DNA from: Candidatus Saccharibacteria bacterium UBA1050 | GTDB taxonomy: Bacteria; Patescibacteriota; Saccharimonadia; Saccharimonadales; Saccharimonadaceae | Length of the DNA: 64,000 nucleotides | Direction of reading: 5' to 3' | Assembly: GCA_002316545.1 (NCBI GenBank) | Contig: DCDR01000001.1 | Span: 1-64,000 of the forward strand | In this document: in pieces, positions 1-8,012 of the stretch | Numbering within the stretch: the first letter of the stretch is position 1 | How the letters are laid out: every line of letters starts with the position of its first letter | The notes under the pieces: generated by a model | Databases searched by the model: none | Told to the model about the DNA's origin: nothing | Seen by the model: only the letters and a program-made list of their open reading frames with translations | Program-made: the position numbers and the translations under genes

Positions 1-2105
1 TATAAGAGACAGGTCTTTAACTTAGCAGCGTAGAGCTCTTTTGCCTCGGCGAGCGTAATGGTATGTGGGTCGAGAGGTTTTATGCTCACGAACAGCTTAT
101 CTACCACAATGTATGGTCCAAAGCGGCCAATGTTTGCCTTTATATCTTTGCCGTCATCGGTTTGACCAACCAGTCGGGGCAATTTAAATGCTTCCAGGGC
201 TTGTTCTAGCGTGACAGTTTCAATCTTGGCACCTTTTGGCATAGGTGCGAACTCGGGTTTATCGTCTCCTTCAGTGTCGCCGAGTTGTAGCATCGGTCCA
301 AAGCGACCAAAGCGAGCATATATCATCTTGCCAGACTTTGGATCGATTCCCACTTCTCTGTTGGCACCCACTGTGCTGCGGTCGATGTCGCTCGATTTGG
401 CGACAAGTTTATGGAACGGGTCGTAGAAATCTTTTAGCATGTCGTTGCGCGCGAGTTTGTTGTCGGCGATATCATCGAAATGCTCTTCTACACTCGCGGT
501 AAAACCGTAGTCGACAATTGGCTGAAAGTGCTCGGTAAGGAAGCCTGCAATGAGCTCGCCAGCTGGCGTAGGGATGAGTTTTCCCTTGGTCGAGCCAGTT
601 TTCTCTTCAGCAATTTCCTTTTCAACTGTGTTTTCTAGCAAGCGTAATACACGAATTTCGCGTGGCTCACCTTCGCCCTCGCCTTTTTCTACGTAACCTC
701 GAGTTTGAACGGTGTCGATAATCGTCGCATAAGTGCTAGGACGGCCGATACCGAGCTCTTCGAGCTTTTTGACCAAGCTACCTTCGGTGTAACGAGCCGG
801 AGGTCGCGCGAATACCTCGCGGGCTTCAACTTCACTGACACCTAATGCTTCACCATCTTTGACTGCAGGCAAGATTTCTTCTTTGCCGCCTCCGTACACT
901 CGCAGGAAGCCATCAAATACAATCACCTCACCTTTCGCGGTGAAGACTCGCTTGTCGGTAGAAATAGCTATAGTAACGGTGGTTTTTTCAAGCTTTGCCG
1001 GAGACATTTGGCTCGCTAGGGTGCGCCGTCGAATCAAATCGTATAATTTCTGGTCGTATTCGTTGTTGCTGGCGGTTTCGCGCGACATATCGGTCGGACG
1101 AATCGCCTCGTGGGCTTCTTGGGCTCCTGCGCTCTTGGTGGTATATTTTCGTACAGTTGAATATTCAGGGCCGTAGAGCTGCTTAATGTAGTCGGTTGCC
1201 GCTGCAATCGCCTGCCCGCTGAGGTTCACACTATCGGTACGCATATAGGTGATTTTTCCGTCTTGGTAGAGCTTTTGGGCGCTAGCCATGGTGGCTTTTG
1301 AGCCAAAACCGAGCTTTGAGTTGGCCTCTTGCTGCAGTGTGCTGGTGGTAAATGGCGCGCTTGGGTTGCGCGTGCCTGGAGCTTTCGTGGTGCTATGGAC
1401 GCTATAGGTAGCGCCTTTAAGGCTTTCTAAGAAGCTTCGTGCATCATCTTCGGTCTCAAACCGCTCTTCAAGTTCAGCTTTAAACTCTTGCTTATCGTGG
1501 TAAAACAAGGCCGTTACCTTGAACTGGCTGCTACCTTCAAACGCGGCGATTTCTTGTTCGCGCTCTACGAGCAATCGCACTGCTGGGCTTTGTACACGGC
1601 CGGCACTTTTGCCACCAGGTACTTTTTGCCACACGACCGGGCTTAATTCAAAGCCGACGATTCTATCGAGAATCTGGCGCGCTTGCTGAGCTTCTACTAC
1701 GTGCATGTCTACTGTTCGTGGGTGCTTCACCGCTTCTTCGATAGCAGTTTTGGTAATTTCGTGAAAAACAATACGGTTGGTGGTCTTTGGATCGAGCCCG
1801 AGTACCTCGCATAAGTGCCAGGCAATCGCCTCACCTTCGCGGTCCTCATCGGTTGCAAGCCATACGGTTTGCGCAGTTTTTACTGCCTTTCTTAGCTCGG
1901 CAATTACTTTTTTCTTTTCAGGGTCAATTTCGTAGGTGGCTTTAAAACCAGCGGCAATATCAACGCCTGGTTTCCCTTCTTTTGTCTTTTTCGCAATACT
2001 GCGGATATGGCCAATACTCGAAAGCACAGTAAAATCACTACCGAGGTACTTCTCGATAGTTTTGGCCTTGGCCGGACTCTCTACGATTACTAGATTTTTG
2101 CCCAT
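1..2105 (-). CDS. topA: DNA topoisomerase I (type IA), 3' end missing
   Basis: Relaxes negatively supercoiled DNA by cutting one strand through a tyrosine. The N-terminus (MGKNLVIVESPAK) is the start of the Toprim domain. The type IA signature AGRVQSPAVRLL lies around 1560-1600, the active-site tyrosine motif ITYMRTDS around 1236-1260, and a C-terminal repeat of the RFGPMLQLGD type around 285-325. About 700 codons are present and the frame stays open to the window edge, so the true C-terminus is outside. A plausible minus-strand promoter (TTGCAT, 16-17 bp, TAGTAT) lies just upstream of the ATG. Family assignment is secure. Confidence 0.97.
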   Translation of the reverse strand, partial: MGKNLVIVESPAKAKTIEKYLGSDFTVLSSIGHIRSIAKKTKEGKPGVDIAAGFKATYEIDPEKKKVIAELRKAVKTAQTVWLATDEDREGEAIAWHLCEVLGLDPKTTNRIVFHEITKTAIEEAVKHPRTVDMHVVEAQQARQILDRIVGFELSPVVWQKVPGGKSAGRVQSPAVRLLVEREQEIAAFEGSSQFKVTALFYHDKQEFKAELEERFETEDDARSFLESLKGATYSVHSTTKAPGTRNPSAPFTTSTLQQEANSKLGFGSKATMASAQKLYQDGKITYMRTDSVNLSGQAIAAATDYIKQLYGPEYSTVRKYTTKSAGAQEAHEAIRPTDMSRETASNNEYDQKLYDLIRRRTLASQMSPAKLEKTTVTIAISTDKRVFTAKGEVIVFDGFLRVYGGGKEEILPAVKDGEALGVSEVEAREVFARPPARYTEGSLVKKLEELGIGRPSTYATIIDTVQTRGYVEKGEGEGEPREIRVLRLLENTVEKEIAEEKTGSTKGKLIPTPAGELIAGFLTEHFQPIVDYGFTASVEEHFDDIADNKLARNDMLKDFYDPFHKLVAKSSDIDRSTVGANREVGIDPKSGKMIYARFGRFGPMLQLGDTEGDDKPEFAPMPKGAKIETVTLEQALEAFKLPRLVGQTDDGKDIKANIGRFGPYIVVDKLFVSIKPLDPHTITLAEAKELYAAKLKTCLL

Positions 2106-2257
2106 ACGTCTATTTTCAAGCTAAACACAAGTGCCTATACTACGCAACTTTTGAGAAAATGCAAATATTTTAGGGGTTGCTTTTGCCAAGCGTAAGGAGT
2201 ATAACAGAGGTAGAGACGTTCCAATACAAACACGAGCGCCCAAAATAGTTGCAAGTA

Positions 2258-2286
2258 TTGCAAATTATAAATAAATATGATATAAT
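2258..2286 (+). promoter_or_regulatory. Sigma70 promoter for a leaderless mRNA
   Basis: TTGCAA (2258-2263), a 17-bp spacer and TATAAT (2281-2286). The ATG of the next gene begins 9 bases after the -10 box, so transcription should start at or 1-2 bases before the start codon. Confidence 0.75.
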
Positions 2287-2294
2287 AAGATATT

Positions 2295-2972
2295 ATGTAT
2301 TACGAGACTGATGCGGCATTTGACCAACACCGACGTGACCTTGAAGCTGGAAATATCTTAACCTACGACCCTAATTTCAACCCAGCCGAGAATGGCATGG
2401 AGGGCGAGTTAACGGTCTATGTAAACGAAGAAGTAGTCACCTTGTATGATTACGAGCTTGAGCTACTCGAACAAGAAGTGCGCCTACAGCTCGAAAGCGA
2501 ACTTCATAACGCTGTGGTAATAGCCGAAGGCTCAACTCCGGCTGAAGCAGTGATTCAAGCGGTTGAAGAAGCGCTGCAAGAATCTATGGCCGAACTTGAG
2601 GAGCTAGAGATTGAGCACCCAAAGTTCTCTGCTGCTATCCATGAATATGTTGCTGTAGAGCTTGCGAAACGGCTCGAGGGTAATGTAAGCGAATTTCACG
2701 GTAAACTTCTAGAAATTATTGTTATCGGCGATATTGTACGCGACCTGCAAGACGAACTAGACATTGAAGAAGGCGGCTATGACAACATTGCCGAGGAAAT
2801 GATGCATTTCGCCGATGCGATGCGTGACAGAGCTTTCGTAGAAGCCGAGCTAATGATTGTACACAGTGGCGAGCTTAACCAACGCGATACCAGCATACCC
2901 GTGCCTGCACTGTACGATTTAGAGATTGAATTTGAAGCACCTACCCAAGAACCTGTGCCTGCAGTAGTATAA
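2295..2972 (+). CDS. Acidic orphan protein, 225 aa
   Basis: I do not recognise this family. The predicted protein is dominated by Glu and Asp with very few Lys, is mostly helical in appearance, and has no signal peptide or membrane segment, so it is probably a soluble cytoplasmic protein. There is no Shine-Dalgarno sequence, but a near-perfect promoter ends 8 bases before the ATG, which supports this start as a leaderless one. It is transcribed alone, towards dprA on the opposite strand. It could bind cations or basic proteins, but nothing shows this directly. Confidence 0.75.
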   Translation: MYYETDAAFDQHRRDLEAGNILTYDPNFNPAENGMEGELTVYVNEEVVTLYDYELELLEQEVRLQLESELHNAVVIAEGSTPAEAVIQAVEEALQESMAELEELEIEHPKFSAAIHEYVAVELAKRLEGNVSEFHGKLLEIIVIGDIVRDLQDELDIEEGGYDNIAEEMMHFADAMRDRAFVEAELMIVHSGELNQRDTSIPVPALYDLEIEFEAPTQEPVPAVV

Positions 2973-2992
2973 ACATAAACAAAGGGTTAAAT

Positions 2993-3061
2993 ATGAAACA
3001 ACCCAACAAAAAATATCGACAAAAGCTAGGTCTTGCCGCGCTTGATGCGGTAAGCGCTTAG
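2993..3061 (+). CDS. Possible 22-aa peptide MKQPNKKYRQKLGLAALDAV...
   Basis: A 22-codon reading frame follows the acidic gene by 20 bases and is preceded by a purine-rich AAAGGG. It is basic where the upstream product is acidic. Its stop overlaps the stop of dprA on the other strand. It could be a real co-transcribed peptide, or chance. Confidence 0.3.
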   Translation: MKQPNKKYRQKLGLAALDAVSA

Positions 3062-3915
3062 CGTAAGGTCCACTGATTCGAGCCGAGGTTGCGCACAACT
3101 CCGGCAATCTCGAGCATTGTCAGCGTCGTAGCAAATTCGGCGGCGGGCAGTTTCGTCGCTTTTTGTATTGCTTCGCCATCTCGCATGCCGCTAGAAAGCT
3201 GTTGAATAATCGCCGTCTCTGCAGGGGTGGAGCCAAGTGCGAGGCGGGTTTGCGGCGCTACGGCACCAGGTGCGATTACGTCCAGCACGTCCTGGTAGCT
3301 CGTTAGCACGGCCGCGCCTTGTTTGAGTAGTTCGTTGCAACCACTTGAGAGCGGGCTAGTAATATTCCCCGGTACTACAAATATCTCTTTACCCTGCTCT
3401 AGCGCATGAGCAGCGGTGTTGAGCGTGCCGCTTTTGGCGGCGGCCTCGGTAATAATAATGGCATCAGCGAGCCCACTTACGATGCGATTACGCTCTAAAA
3501 AGTAGTGTGGCCGAGCTTCTTCGTCACGCTCGTATTCGCTCATAACTGCTCCGCCCTTTTTCACTATCTCATCCGCTAAACCTTTGTGACTCGATGGATA
3601 GATGCGTGGCAAGCCACAGCCTAGTACTGCAATCGTGGTACCACCGGCTTCAAGCGCTGCTTTGTGCGCAATGCTATCGACGCCGAGCGCCAAGCCACTC
3701 ACTACCACCACGCCGCGTGATGCGAGCTCAAAGGCGATTTTATGTGTCACATCACGCCCATAGCCGGTGGGTTTGCGAGTGCCTACGATTGCCACGGTGG
3801 GCACGCGCTCAGTCGGCAGTGTTCCAGTATAATCCAATGATTTTGGAGCATTAGCAATATGTGTTAGTATCTGTAGAAAATTTTGCTCATCTGGTGATAT
3901 TGTATTGATTTTCAT
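3058..3915 (-). CDS. dprA: DNA-processing protein DprA/Smf
   Basis: Loads RecA on single-stranded DNA during natural transformation. The Rossmann-like core is clear: AIVGTRKPTGYG near residue 42, VVSGLALGVDSIAH, AVLGCGLPRIYP, SEYERDEEARPHYFLERNRIVSGL and the SGTLNTAAHAL segment. A short winged-helix-like C-terminal domain follows (about residues 225-285). Length (285 aa) is normal for a compact DprA. It lies near topA, a frequent pairing, but here is separated from it by the acidic orphan on the other strand. Its presence suggests that DNA uptake is possible. Confidence 0.95.
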   Translation of the reverse strand: MKINTISPDEQNFLQILTHIANAPKSLDYTGTLPTERVPTVAIVGTRKPTGYGRDVTHKIAFELASRGVVVVSGLALGVDSIAHKAALEAGGTTIAVLGCGLPRIYPSSHKGLADEIVKKGGAVMSEYERDEEARPHYFLERNRIVSGLADAIIITEAAAKSGTLNTAAHALEQGKEIFVVPGNITSPLSSGCNELLKQGAAVLTSYQDVLDVIAPGAVAPQTRLALGSTPAETAIIQQLSSGMRDGEAIQKATKLPAAEFATTLTMLEIAGVVRNLGSNQWTLR

Positions 3916-3935
3916 AAAAAAAGTGATAAAAGGTA

Positions 3936-3964
3936 TTGACTTTATGTCAAATACGTGCTAATAT
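3936..3964 (+). promoter_or_regulatory. Strong promoter with no ORF behind it
   Basis: TTGACT (3936-3941), 17 bp, TAATAT (3959-3964). No coding sequence follows for several hundred bases, which points to an RNA gene. Confidence 0.7.
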
Positions 3965-3969
3965 GGGGC

Positions 3970-4285
3970 ATGATTGGTTAGTCCGCGAGGGTAACCAAAC
4001 GCACCTTATACCCCCTATTCTAACTTATGTTAGGTTGTGAGCAATGGCTCTTGGCAGTAATCTACCCTCCACTTCCTCGAGTAAATGATGTTTCAGCAAA
4101 CATTGCCCACATACTAACCCCTTTAACCCTATTTCATTGGGTTTATCGCTAGATGACTATCCAGTAGCACATTCGTGTGGGCGCCCACTTTCTGTGGAGT
4201 AGTGCGAGCGCTTCATCTGATAAACTCAGGGTGGTTGAAGGGTCAAATAGCTCCAGGTGATGCCCACCCTTACCTGGGGCTTTTT
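3970..4285 (+). ncRNA. Candidate structured RNA, about 315 nt, class unknown
   Basis: A non-coding stretch bounded by a good promoter and an intrinsic terminator (stem 4250-4258 / 4272-4280, then TTTTT). Internal helices are visible: TTGGTTA/TAACCAA near the 5' end, CTAAC/GTTAG, ATGTTT/AAACAT, AACCC/GGGTT, and a long-range helix pairing GTTTATC...AGATGA (about 4140-4157) with TCATCT...GATAAAC (about 4214-4227). The last encloses a branched region. I looked for hallmarks of RNase P RNA (GAGGAAAGTCC, ACAGAA), tmRNA (TTCGACGG, CCA end) and SRP RNA (GGAAGG..GCAGC) and found none. A 6S-like or unnamed RNA remains possible. Confidence 0.55.
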
Positions 4286-4293
4286 GATTGGTT

Positions 4294-4410
4294 ATGAGAC
4301 ACCCTTTCAGGGTTTCTCATCGTGCCGGGCACTGGCAGAGCCAGCTGCTCGGACTGCTCTTCTCAGGAAAATATAAAAATACCCACGAAGTAAATTCGCT
4401 GGGTATTTTT
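4294..4410. terminator. Hairpins, ending in a bidirectional terminator at 4375-4410
   Basis: ATGAGA-c-ACCCT / AGGGT-t-TCTCAT forms a hairpin at 4294-4320. At 4375-4410 AAAAATACCCA and TGGGTATTTTT flank an inner CGAA/TTCG, with T tracts on both sides, so it can stop transcription in either direction. No gene is visible between 4286 and 4481. Confidence 0.7.
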
Positions 4411-4436
4411 GATTTAACTACATTCAGATATGCTCA

Positions 4437-4467
4437 GGGCCCCGATCGCTGGTGCGATGCGGGGCCC
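4437..4467 (-). terminator. GC-rich hairpin downstream of the 4482-4862 gene
   Basis: GGGCCCCG + ATCGC pairs with GCGAT + CGGGGCCC, a stem of about 13 bp with one bulged G. The T tract is lacking, but the AT-rich bidirectional terminator at 4375-4410 follows. Confidence 0.6.
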
Positions 4468-4481
4468 ACGGAGCGAGGCGG

Positions 4482-4862
4482 TCACTCGTAGCGATCGAGT
4501 TCGCAGTCGAGCAGCATCCGAAGACGCCTGAGACCGCTGACACGTCGCTTCTCGATGCTAGCGAGGATGAAGGCCACGGCCCCTCGCTCGGTCTCTCGCC
4601 GTACGTAGAGACGCCCGTCCTCGCCCCTGTAGAGGGGCACGCGAGCGTCCTCGATCTCGATGAAGCGCAGGTCGCTGCCGAACAGTGCCTGGTAGACGCC
4701 GCGGAAGAACGATGACTCGTTCTTCTTCACAGCGTAGGCTCTGCCGACGAAGACGCTGTCGTCTTTGTCCCAGTTCGTAAGAGCGGTCAGTCTCGACAGC
4801 TGTCGAGAAATCTCGCCCGTTAGCTGGGACTTGACCTCATGCACTGTGTGCTGGTCGGTCAT
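4482..4862 (-). CDS. GC-rich orphan protein, 126 aa
   Basis: No recognised family. The start (MTDQHTVHEV) is chosen because GAGAGGCAGG sits at proper distance upstream; a longer in-frame reading exists but lies in the leader. The protein is hydrophilic and charged, with an Arg-rich C-terminus and no membrane segment. Codon use is strongly G/C at third positions, unlike the neighbours. It forms a complete cassette: promoter at 4947-4974 (minus), a leader with a GCTCCGA/TCGGAGC hairpin, one gene, and a GC-rich hairpin after it. Horizontal origin is inferred. Confidence 0.75.
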   Translation of the reverse strand: MTDQHTVHEVKSQLTGEISRQLSRLTALTNWDKDDSVFVGRAYAVKKNESSFFRGVYQALFGSDLRFIEIEDARVPLYRGEDGRLYVRRETERGAVAFILASIEKRRVSGLRRLRMLLDCELDRYE

Positions 4863-4946
4863 GGTTGCCTGCCTCTCAAGCTCCGAACCTCGGAGCGGGG
4901 TGGATTGTCGGGCGACGTTCGTCACCGCTCGACGAAGTTACGCATA

Positions 4947-4974
4947 ATTATATCATTGAAACACCTTAAATCAA
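4947..4974 (-). promoter_or_regulatory. Promoter of the GC-rich cassette at 4.5 kb
   Basis: On the minus strand TTGATT (4969-4974), 16 bp, TATAAT (4947-4952). Confidence 0.65.
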
Positions 4975-5095
4975 GCTAGAGCCGCTAGAGCTGGTGTGCT
5001 ATAGTAAAACTACTGCTACGCATGTACGATGCAGCTGATGTAGCCACCGAAACATTTGAATTTTCACTTTGATACATAAAACGTAAAGGAACAAA

Positions 5096-5860
5096 ATGGA
5101 CTATTTAGTAGTACTTTTTTGGGCACTGGTAGGCAGTGTTTTATCTCTAGTGGGCGGCATTGCCCTGCTAGGTCATACAACCGTAAGAAACATTGCGATT
5201 CGCTACGGGGTTCCCTTCGGCGCTGGAGCATTGCTAGCGGCGGCCTTTTTGGGCGTCTTCCCAGAGGCGGTTGAAGATAGCAGCATCCACTCGGCAGTGA
5301 TATATGCTCTAGGCGGCTTTTTGGGCTTCTTTGTGCTAGAAAGGTTATTGGGCTGGTTTCACCACCACGAACACCACCACCATGACAAGGCACACGGAGC
5401 AAAGAATAAAACTCACCAGTGGCTGGTGATTATTGGTGATACACTGCACAATGCTATCGACGGCGTGGCCCTGGGCGCAGCGTTCTTAGTAAGCCCGGCT
5501 GCAGGCATTGGCACGGCTATTGCGGTGGCAGCACACGAAATTCCGCAAGAAATTGGTGATTTTAGCATATTGCTTGGCAAAGGCATGAAGCCGGCTCGGG
5601 TGGTTTGGGTGAACATTCTCAGTGCGCTTGCTACGGTGGTAACTGCTCTCGCCACGTTTGCTATAGGTGATGCAAGCGGCTTCAACCCTGCTCCGCTGCT
5701 CGCTATTGCCGCCGGCTTCTTTATCTACATTGCCGCCAGTGATATCATCCCTGATATTCATGAAAAACCACGTGCCGAAGGTAATGTGCAGGCCGCGATG
5801 TTATTAGTAGGCGTGGTGGTACTCGCTTGGGTGATTAGCCTTACTCCGCATGCGCATTAG
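5096..5860 (+). CDS. ZIP family divalent metal transporter
   Basis: Membrane importer of zinc, iron or a related divalent cation. About eight hydrophobic segments are visible. The metal-binding ZIP signatures HNAIDGVALGAAF and AHEIPQEIGDF are present, plus a cytoplasmic His-rich loop (HHHEHHHHDKAH) at about residues 88-101. Length 254 aa is normal for the family. The start has AAAGGA seven to ten bases upstream. The stop overlaps the end of pth on the other strand by 4 bases. Confidence 0.93.
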   Translation: MDYLVVLFWALVGSVLSLVGGIALLGHTTVRNIAIRYGVPFGAGALLAAAFLGVFPEAVEDSSIHSAVIYALGGFLGFFVLERLLGWFHHHEHHHHDKAHGAKNKTHQWLVIIGDTLHNAIDGVALGAAFLVSPAAGIGTAIAVAAHEIPQEIGDFSILLGKGMKPARVVWVNILSALATVVTALATFAIGDASGFNPAPLLAIAAGFFIYIAASDIIPDIHEKPRAEGNVQAAMLLVGVVVLAWVISLTPHAH

Positions 5861-6411
5861 CGGTGCGTGGCGTGATCGAAATTTCCTGCCAGAAAATCGT
5901 CGACGAGTTCGGCGATTTTCTGCTGTATTACAGAGAGCACTTTGCGCTCTTCGGCGGTAAATTTAGCAAGGACGAAGTCACTATCATCAAGCAAAGCACG
6001 CTGCTCGGTCGCAATACCAATCCGTACTCGATTGGTCTGTTCCATGCCGTGCTGATTAACACTTTTTATGCCGTTGTTGCCAGCGTCCGAGCCGCCAATT
6101 CGTGTGCGCACTGTTCCGAACGGGAGGGCTAAATCGTCGTGTACCACCAAAATGTCCTCAGGCTCAACCTTGTAAAAATCAGCGATGGCTCGCAAGCTTT
6201 GTCCTACGAGGTTGTAATAGGTTGCTGGCTTTACTAGTAGTACTTTTTCACCAGAAATCGTAAATTCGGCTACGTCTGCGTGAAACTTCTCTTTCGTTTG
6301 GAATGAAACCCCATTTTTATCAGCATATTCGTCGAGTACGGCAAACCCCACATTATGTCGGGTACCGTCATACTGCTGCTCGGGATTTCCTAGGCCAAAA
6401 ACGATTTTCAT
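5857..6411 (-). CDS. pth: Peptidyl-tRNA hydrolase
   Basis: Releases tRNA from prematurely dropped peptidyl-tRNA. The sequence begins MKIVFGLGNPEQQYDGTRHNVGF, containing the conserved Asn and catalytic His of the family (GLGNP...TRHNVGF), followed by LLVKPATYYNLVGQSL, VHDDLALPFGTVR and GSDAGNNGIKS. Length 184 aa is typical. Single gene, convergent with the ZIP transporter. Confidence 0.97.
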   Translation of the reverse strand: MKIVFGLGNPEQQYDGTRHNVGFAVLDEYADKNGVSFQTKEKFHADVAEFTISGEKVLLVKPATYYNLVGQSLRAIADFYKVEPEDILVVHDDLALPFGTVRTRIGGSDAGNNGIKSVNQHGMEQTNRVRIGIATEQRALLDDSDFVLAKFTAEERKVLSVIQQKIAELVDDFLAGNFDHATHR

Positions 6412-6432
6412 ATCTGTTCGTAGTATACATTA

Positions 6433-6461
6433 TTGCTTTTTTATTGCTTTTATGCTATAAT
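6433..6461 (+). promoter_or_regulatory. Cassette promoter, near-duplicate of 50833-50861
   Basis: TTGCTT (6433-6438), 17 bp, extended -10 TGCTATAAT with TATAAT at 6456-6461. Both flanks (TTGCTTTTTTAT and TTTATGCTATAATA) match the promoter at 50.8 kb. Confidence 0.8.
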
Positions 6462-6531
6462 ATTAATTGTGGGGCAACCCGCACCTTCGCCAAGGAGTAT
6501 GAGCCTTGGCACTTCCCCGAAGGAGCAGTAC

Positions 6532-6894
6532 ATGAACAAGCACGAATCTGGCATGATGGCGATGGACCGTAGGGACCGCGTCGTCGTCTGGATCTTCGTC
6601 GTACTGACCATTGTCGCGATGGTGAGCTGGCGTCTGACGTTCGGCTCCATCAACCACGACGTGGTCATGGTGGTGAGCGCTGTCATGGCGTTCGCTGTCA
6701 TCTATGCCATCGTGGCTGGTCGCATCTACCGCAAGCGCGTGCTTCGTGCACGCCGAGCGGCGCAGCGCCAGCCCGTTCGCCTCATCTACGTGGGCGACGG
6801 CGAGCTGACCCATCAGGGCCAGCGGTACGACCTGTTCGACTACGTCGGCGACATCGGCATGGCAGACACTGCCCCGCCGGTTTCGCCGCTCTGA
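6532..6894 (+). CDS. GC-rich orphan membrane protein, 120 aa
   Basis: Unknown family. The start at MNKHESGMM is supported by GAAGGAG just upstream, and a leader hairpin (GCCAAGG/CCTTGGC) precedes that. Two hydrophobic helices (about residues 18-35 and 43-65) are followed by a basic stretch (RIYRKRVLRARRAAQR) and a hydrophilic tail, predicting a small membrane protein with the tail probably cytoplasmic by the positive-inside rule. Codon use is G/C-biased. It has its own promoter and a GC-rich hairpin (6901-6940), so it is a self-contained unit between pth and the Fic gene. Confidence 0.75.
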   Translation: MNKHESGMMAMDRRDRVVVWIFVVLTIVAMVSWRLTFGSINHDVVMVVSAVMAFAVIYAIVAGRIYRKRVLRARRAAQRQPVRLIYVGDGELTHQGQRYDLFDYVGDIGMADTAPPVSPL

Positions 6895-6900
6895 CGGAAG

Positions 6901-6940
6901 AGCCCGTCGTCCTTCTCTTTATGGGTTGGACGGCGGGCTT
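6901..6940 (+). terminator. GC-rich hairpin ending the 6.5 kb cassette
   Basis: AGCCCGTCGTCC pairs with GGACGGCGGGCT, an 11-12 bp stem with a G-U pair, directly after the stop codon. Confidence 0.65.
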
Positions 6941-6947
6941 CGTCAAT

Positions 6948-8012
6948 TTATGAGTAGTAGGTTGAGTAGGTGTAGTGCGCGTATCGAAGGGTGTCGCCAT
7001 ACGTGGCGGCTTTTTGTTTGGGCAAAATGCTCACCTCTTGTGGTATTAGTGCCGATCGATTGGGCTCGACCTGAGCAAGCCACTCGGGTATTGCATACGC
7101 TGTGTCGTCAAGCATGCCGTGCAAAAATGCTCTTGTTGAAGTGTGGCTAACGAAACGTTGTAATTGGCCAAGCGCCTTTGTTGAAAACATCGCAGTTGCA
7201 GTATCTGGCGATTGAGCAAGTTCATGAAGAAACGTTAATGCGTGGAGTGTTGAAGTGTTACTTTCAGTGCGAAGCGATGCATCATAGGTTTGCTCGGCAA
7301 TATGCGGATAGAATTCTATAAATTCTCGGATAATGTCATCACGGTTGAAATCGTTACTAAACTGCCCGTCGAAGGCATCTTTTATAGCAGGATCTGCGGC
7401 ATTACGCTGGTTGCCGGATATAATATCGTCTACATCAGCATCTGGTGCGTGCCAGACAATACTATCAGGCTGCCAGTTCTTGAAGTTTCGACCCCAGTGG
7501 CGTGTAAACGGGACTACATACCAATTCGTTCCCTCGGCGTTTGACGTCAAAATACCTTCTAGTGCTTTTTCGGTTGGCACGCCGCGCATTATCATGTGGG
7601 ATAATGTCCGGCTTGAGCGACCGTTACTATCAATAAATGGATGTATTAAAACCGTTGCGCCGGCTACAGTTATGCCAGCATAATCAAGGGCTTGCTGGTC
7701 GTCGAGAGAAGTATCTTTAAGAAACGAGCGGGCGATATCCCATGATATACGAAGCCACGTTTCTTTGTCGCGCTGGTCCATCACCTGTATACCCTCAAGA
7801 AACACCGGTTGGCCATCAAAGGGTTGCATTGAGGTCTTGCCTCGCAAATGGCCATCAAGTAGCTGTAAAATATCGATAAAATCATCTGAAGATAGTCGTG
7901 AGAAGTAATCACGTCTAGTGGTGCTGTCTTCGAGCTCTGGAATACTATCGAATAGCGCTAGAAGCTCTGGGATGACGTCAAGCGAGTGTTTGACCGCTTC
8001 ACGATTTATCAT
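6948..8012 (-). CDS. Fic-domain protein with variant motif HPFIDSNGR
   Basis: Fic enzymes transfer AMP or related groups to target hydroxyls. The Fic loop is visible as HPFIDSNGRSSRTL at about residues 122-135; the family motif is HPFx(D/E)GN(G/K)R, so a Ser replaces the first Gly. The catalytic His, the Asp and the Arg are kept. A helical segment precedes the loop and a long unassigned C-terminal part (about 200 aa) follows. The start overlaps the end of der by 14 bases, so the two are co-transcribed. I cannot tell whether it is an effector, a toxin or a housekeeping regulator. Confidence 0.85.
   Translation of the reverse strand: MINREAVKHSLDVIPELLALFDSIPELEDSTTRRDYFSRLSSDDFIDILQLLDGHLRGKTSMQPFDGQPVFLEGIQVMDQRDKETWLRISWDIARSFLKDTSLDDQQALDYAGITVAGATVLIHPFIDSNGRSSRTLSHMIMRGVPTEKALEGILTSNAEGTNWYVVPFTRHWGRNFKNWQPDSIVWHAPDADVDDIISGNQRNAADPAIKDAFDGQFSNDFNRDDIIREFIEFYPHIAEQTYDASLRTESNTSTLHALTFLHELAQSPDTATAMFSTKALGQLQRFVSHTSTRAFLHGMLDDTAYAIPEWLAQVEPNRSALIPQEVSILPKQKAATYGDTLRYAHYTYSTYYS

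Noticed and set aside
3970..4285. RNase P RNA or tmRNA identity for the RNA near dprA
   Set aside because: The conserved GAGGAAAGTCC, ACAGAA, TTCGACGG or CCA-end motifs were not found on either strand, although one TAGATGACTATCC resembles part of an RNase P core.
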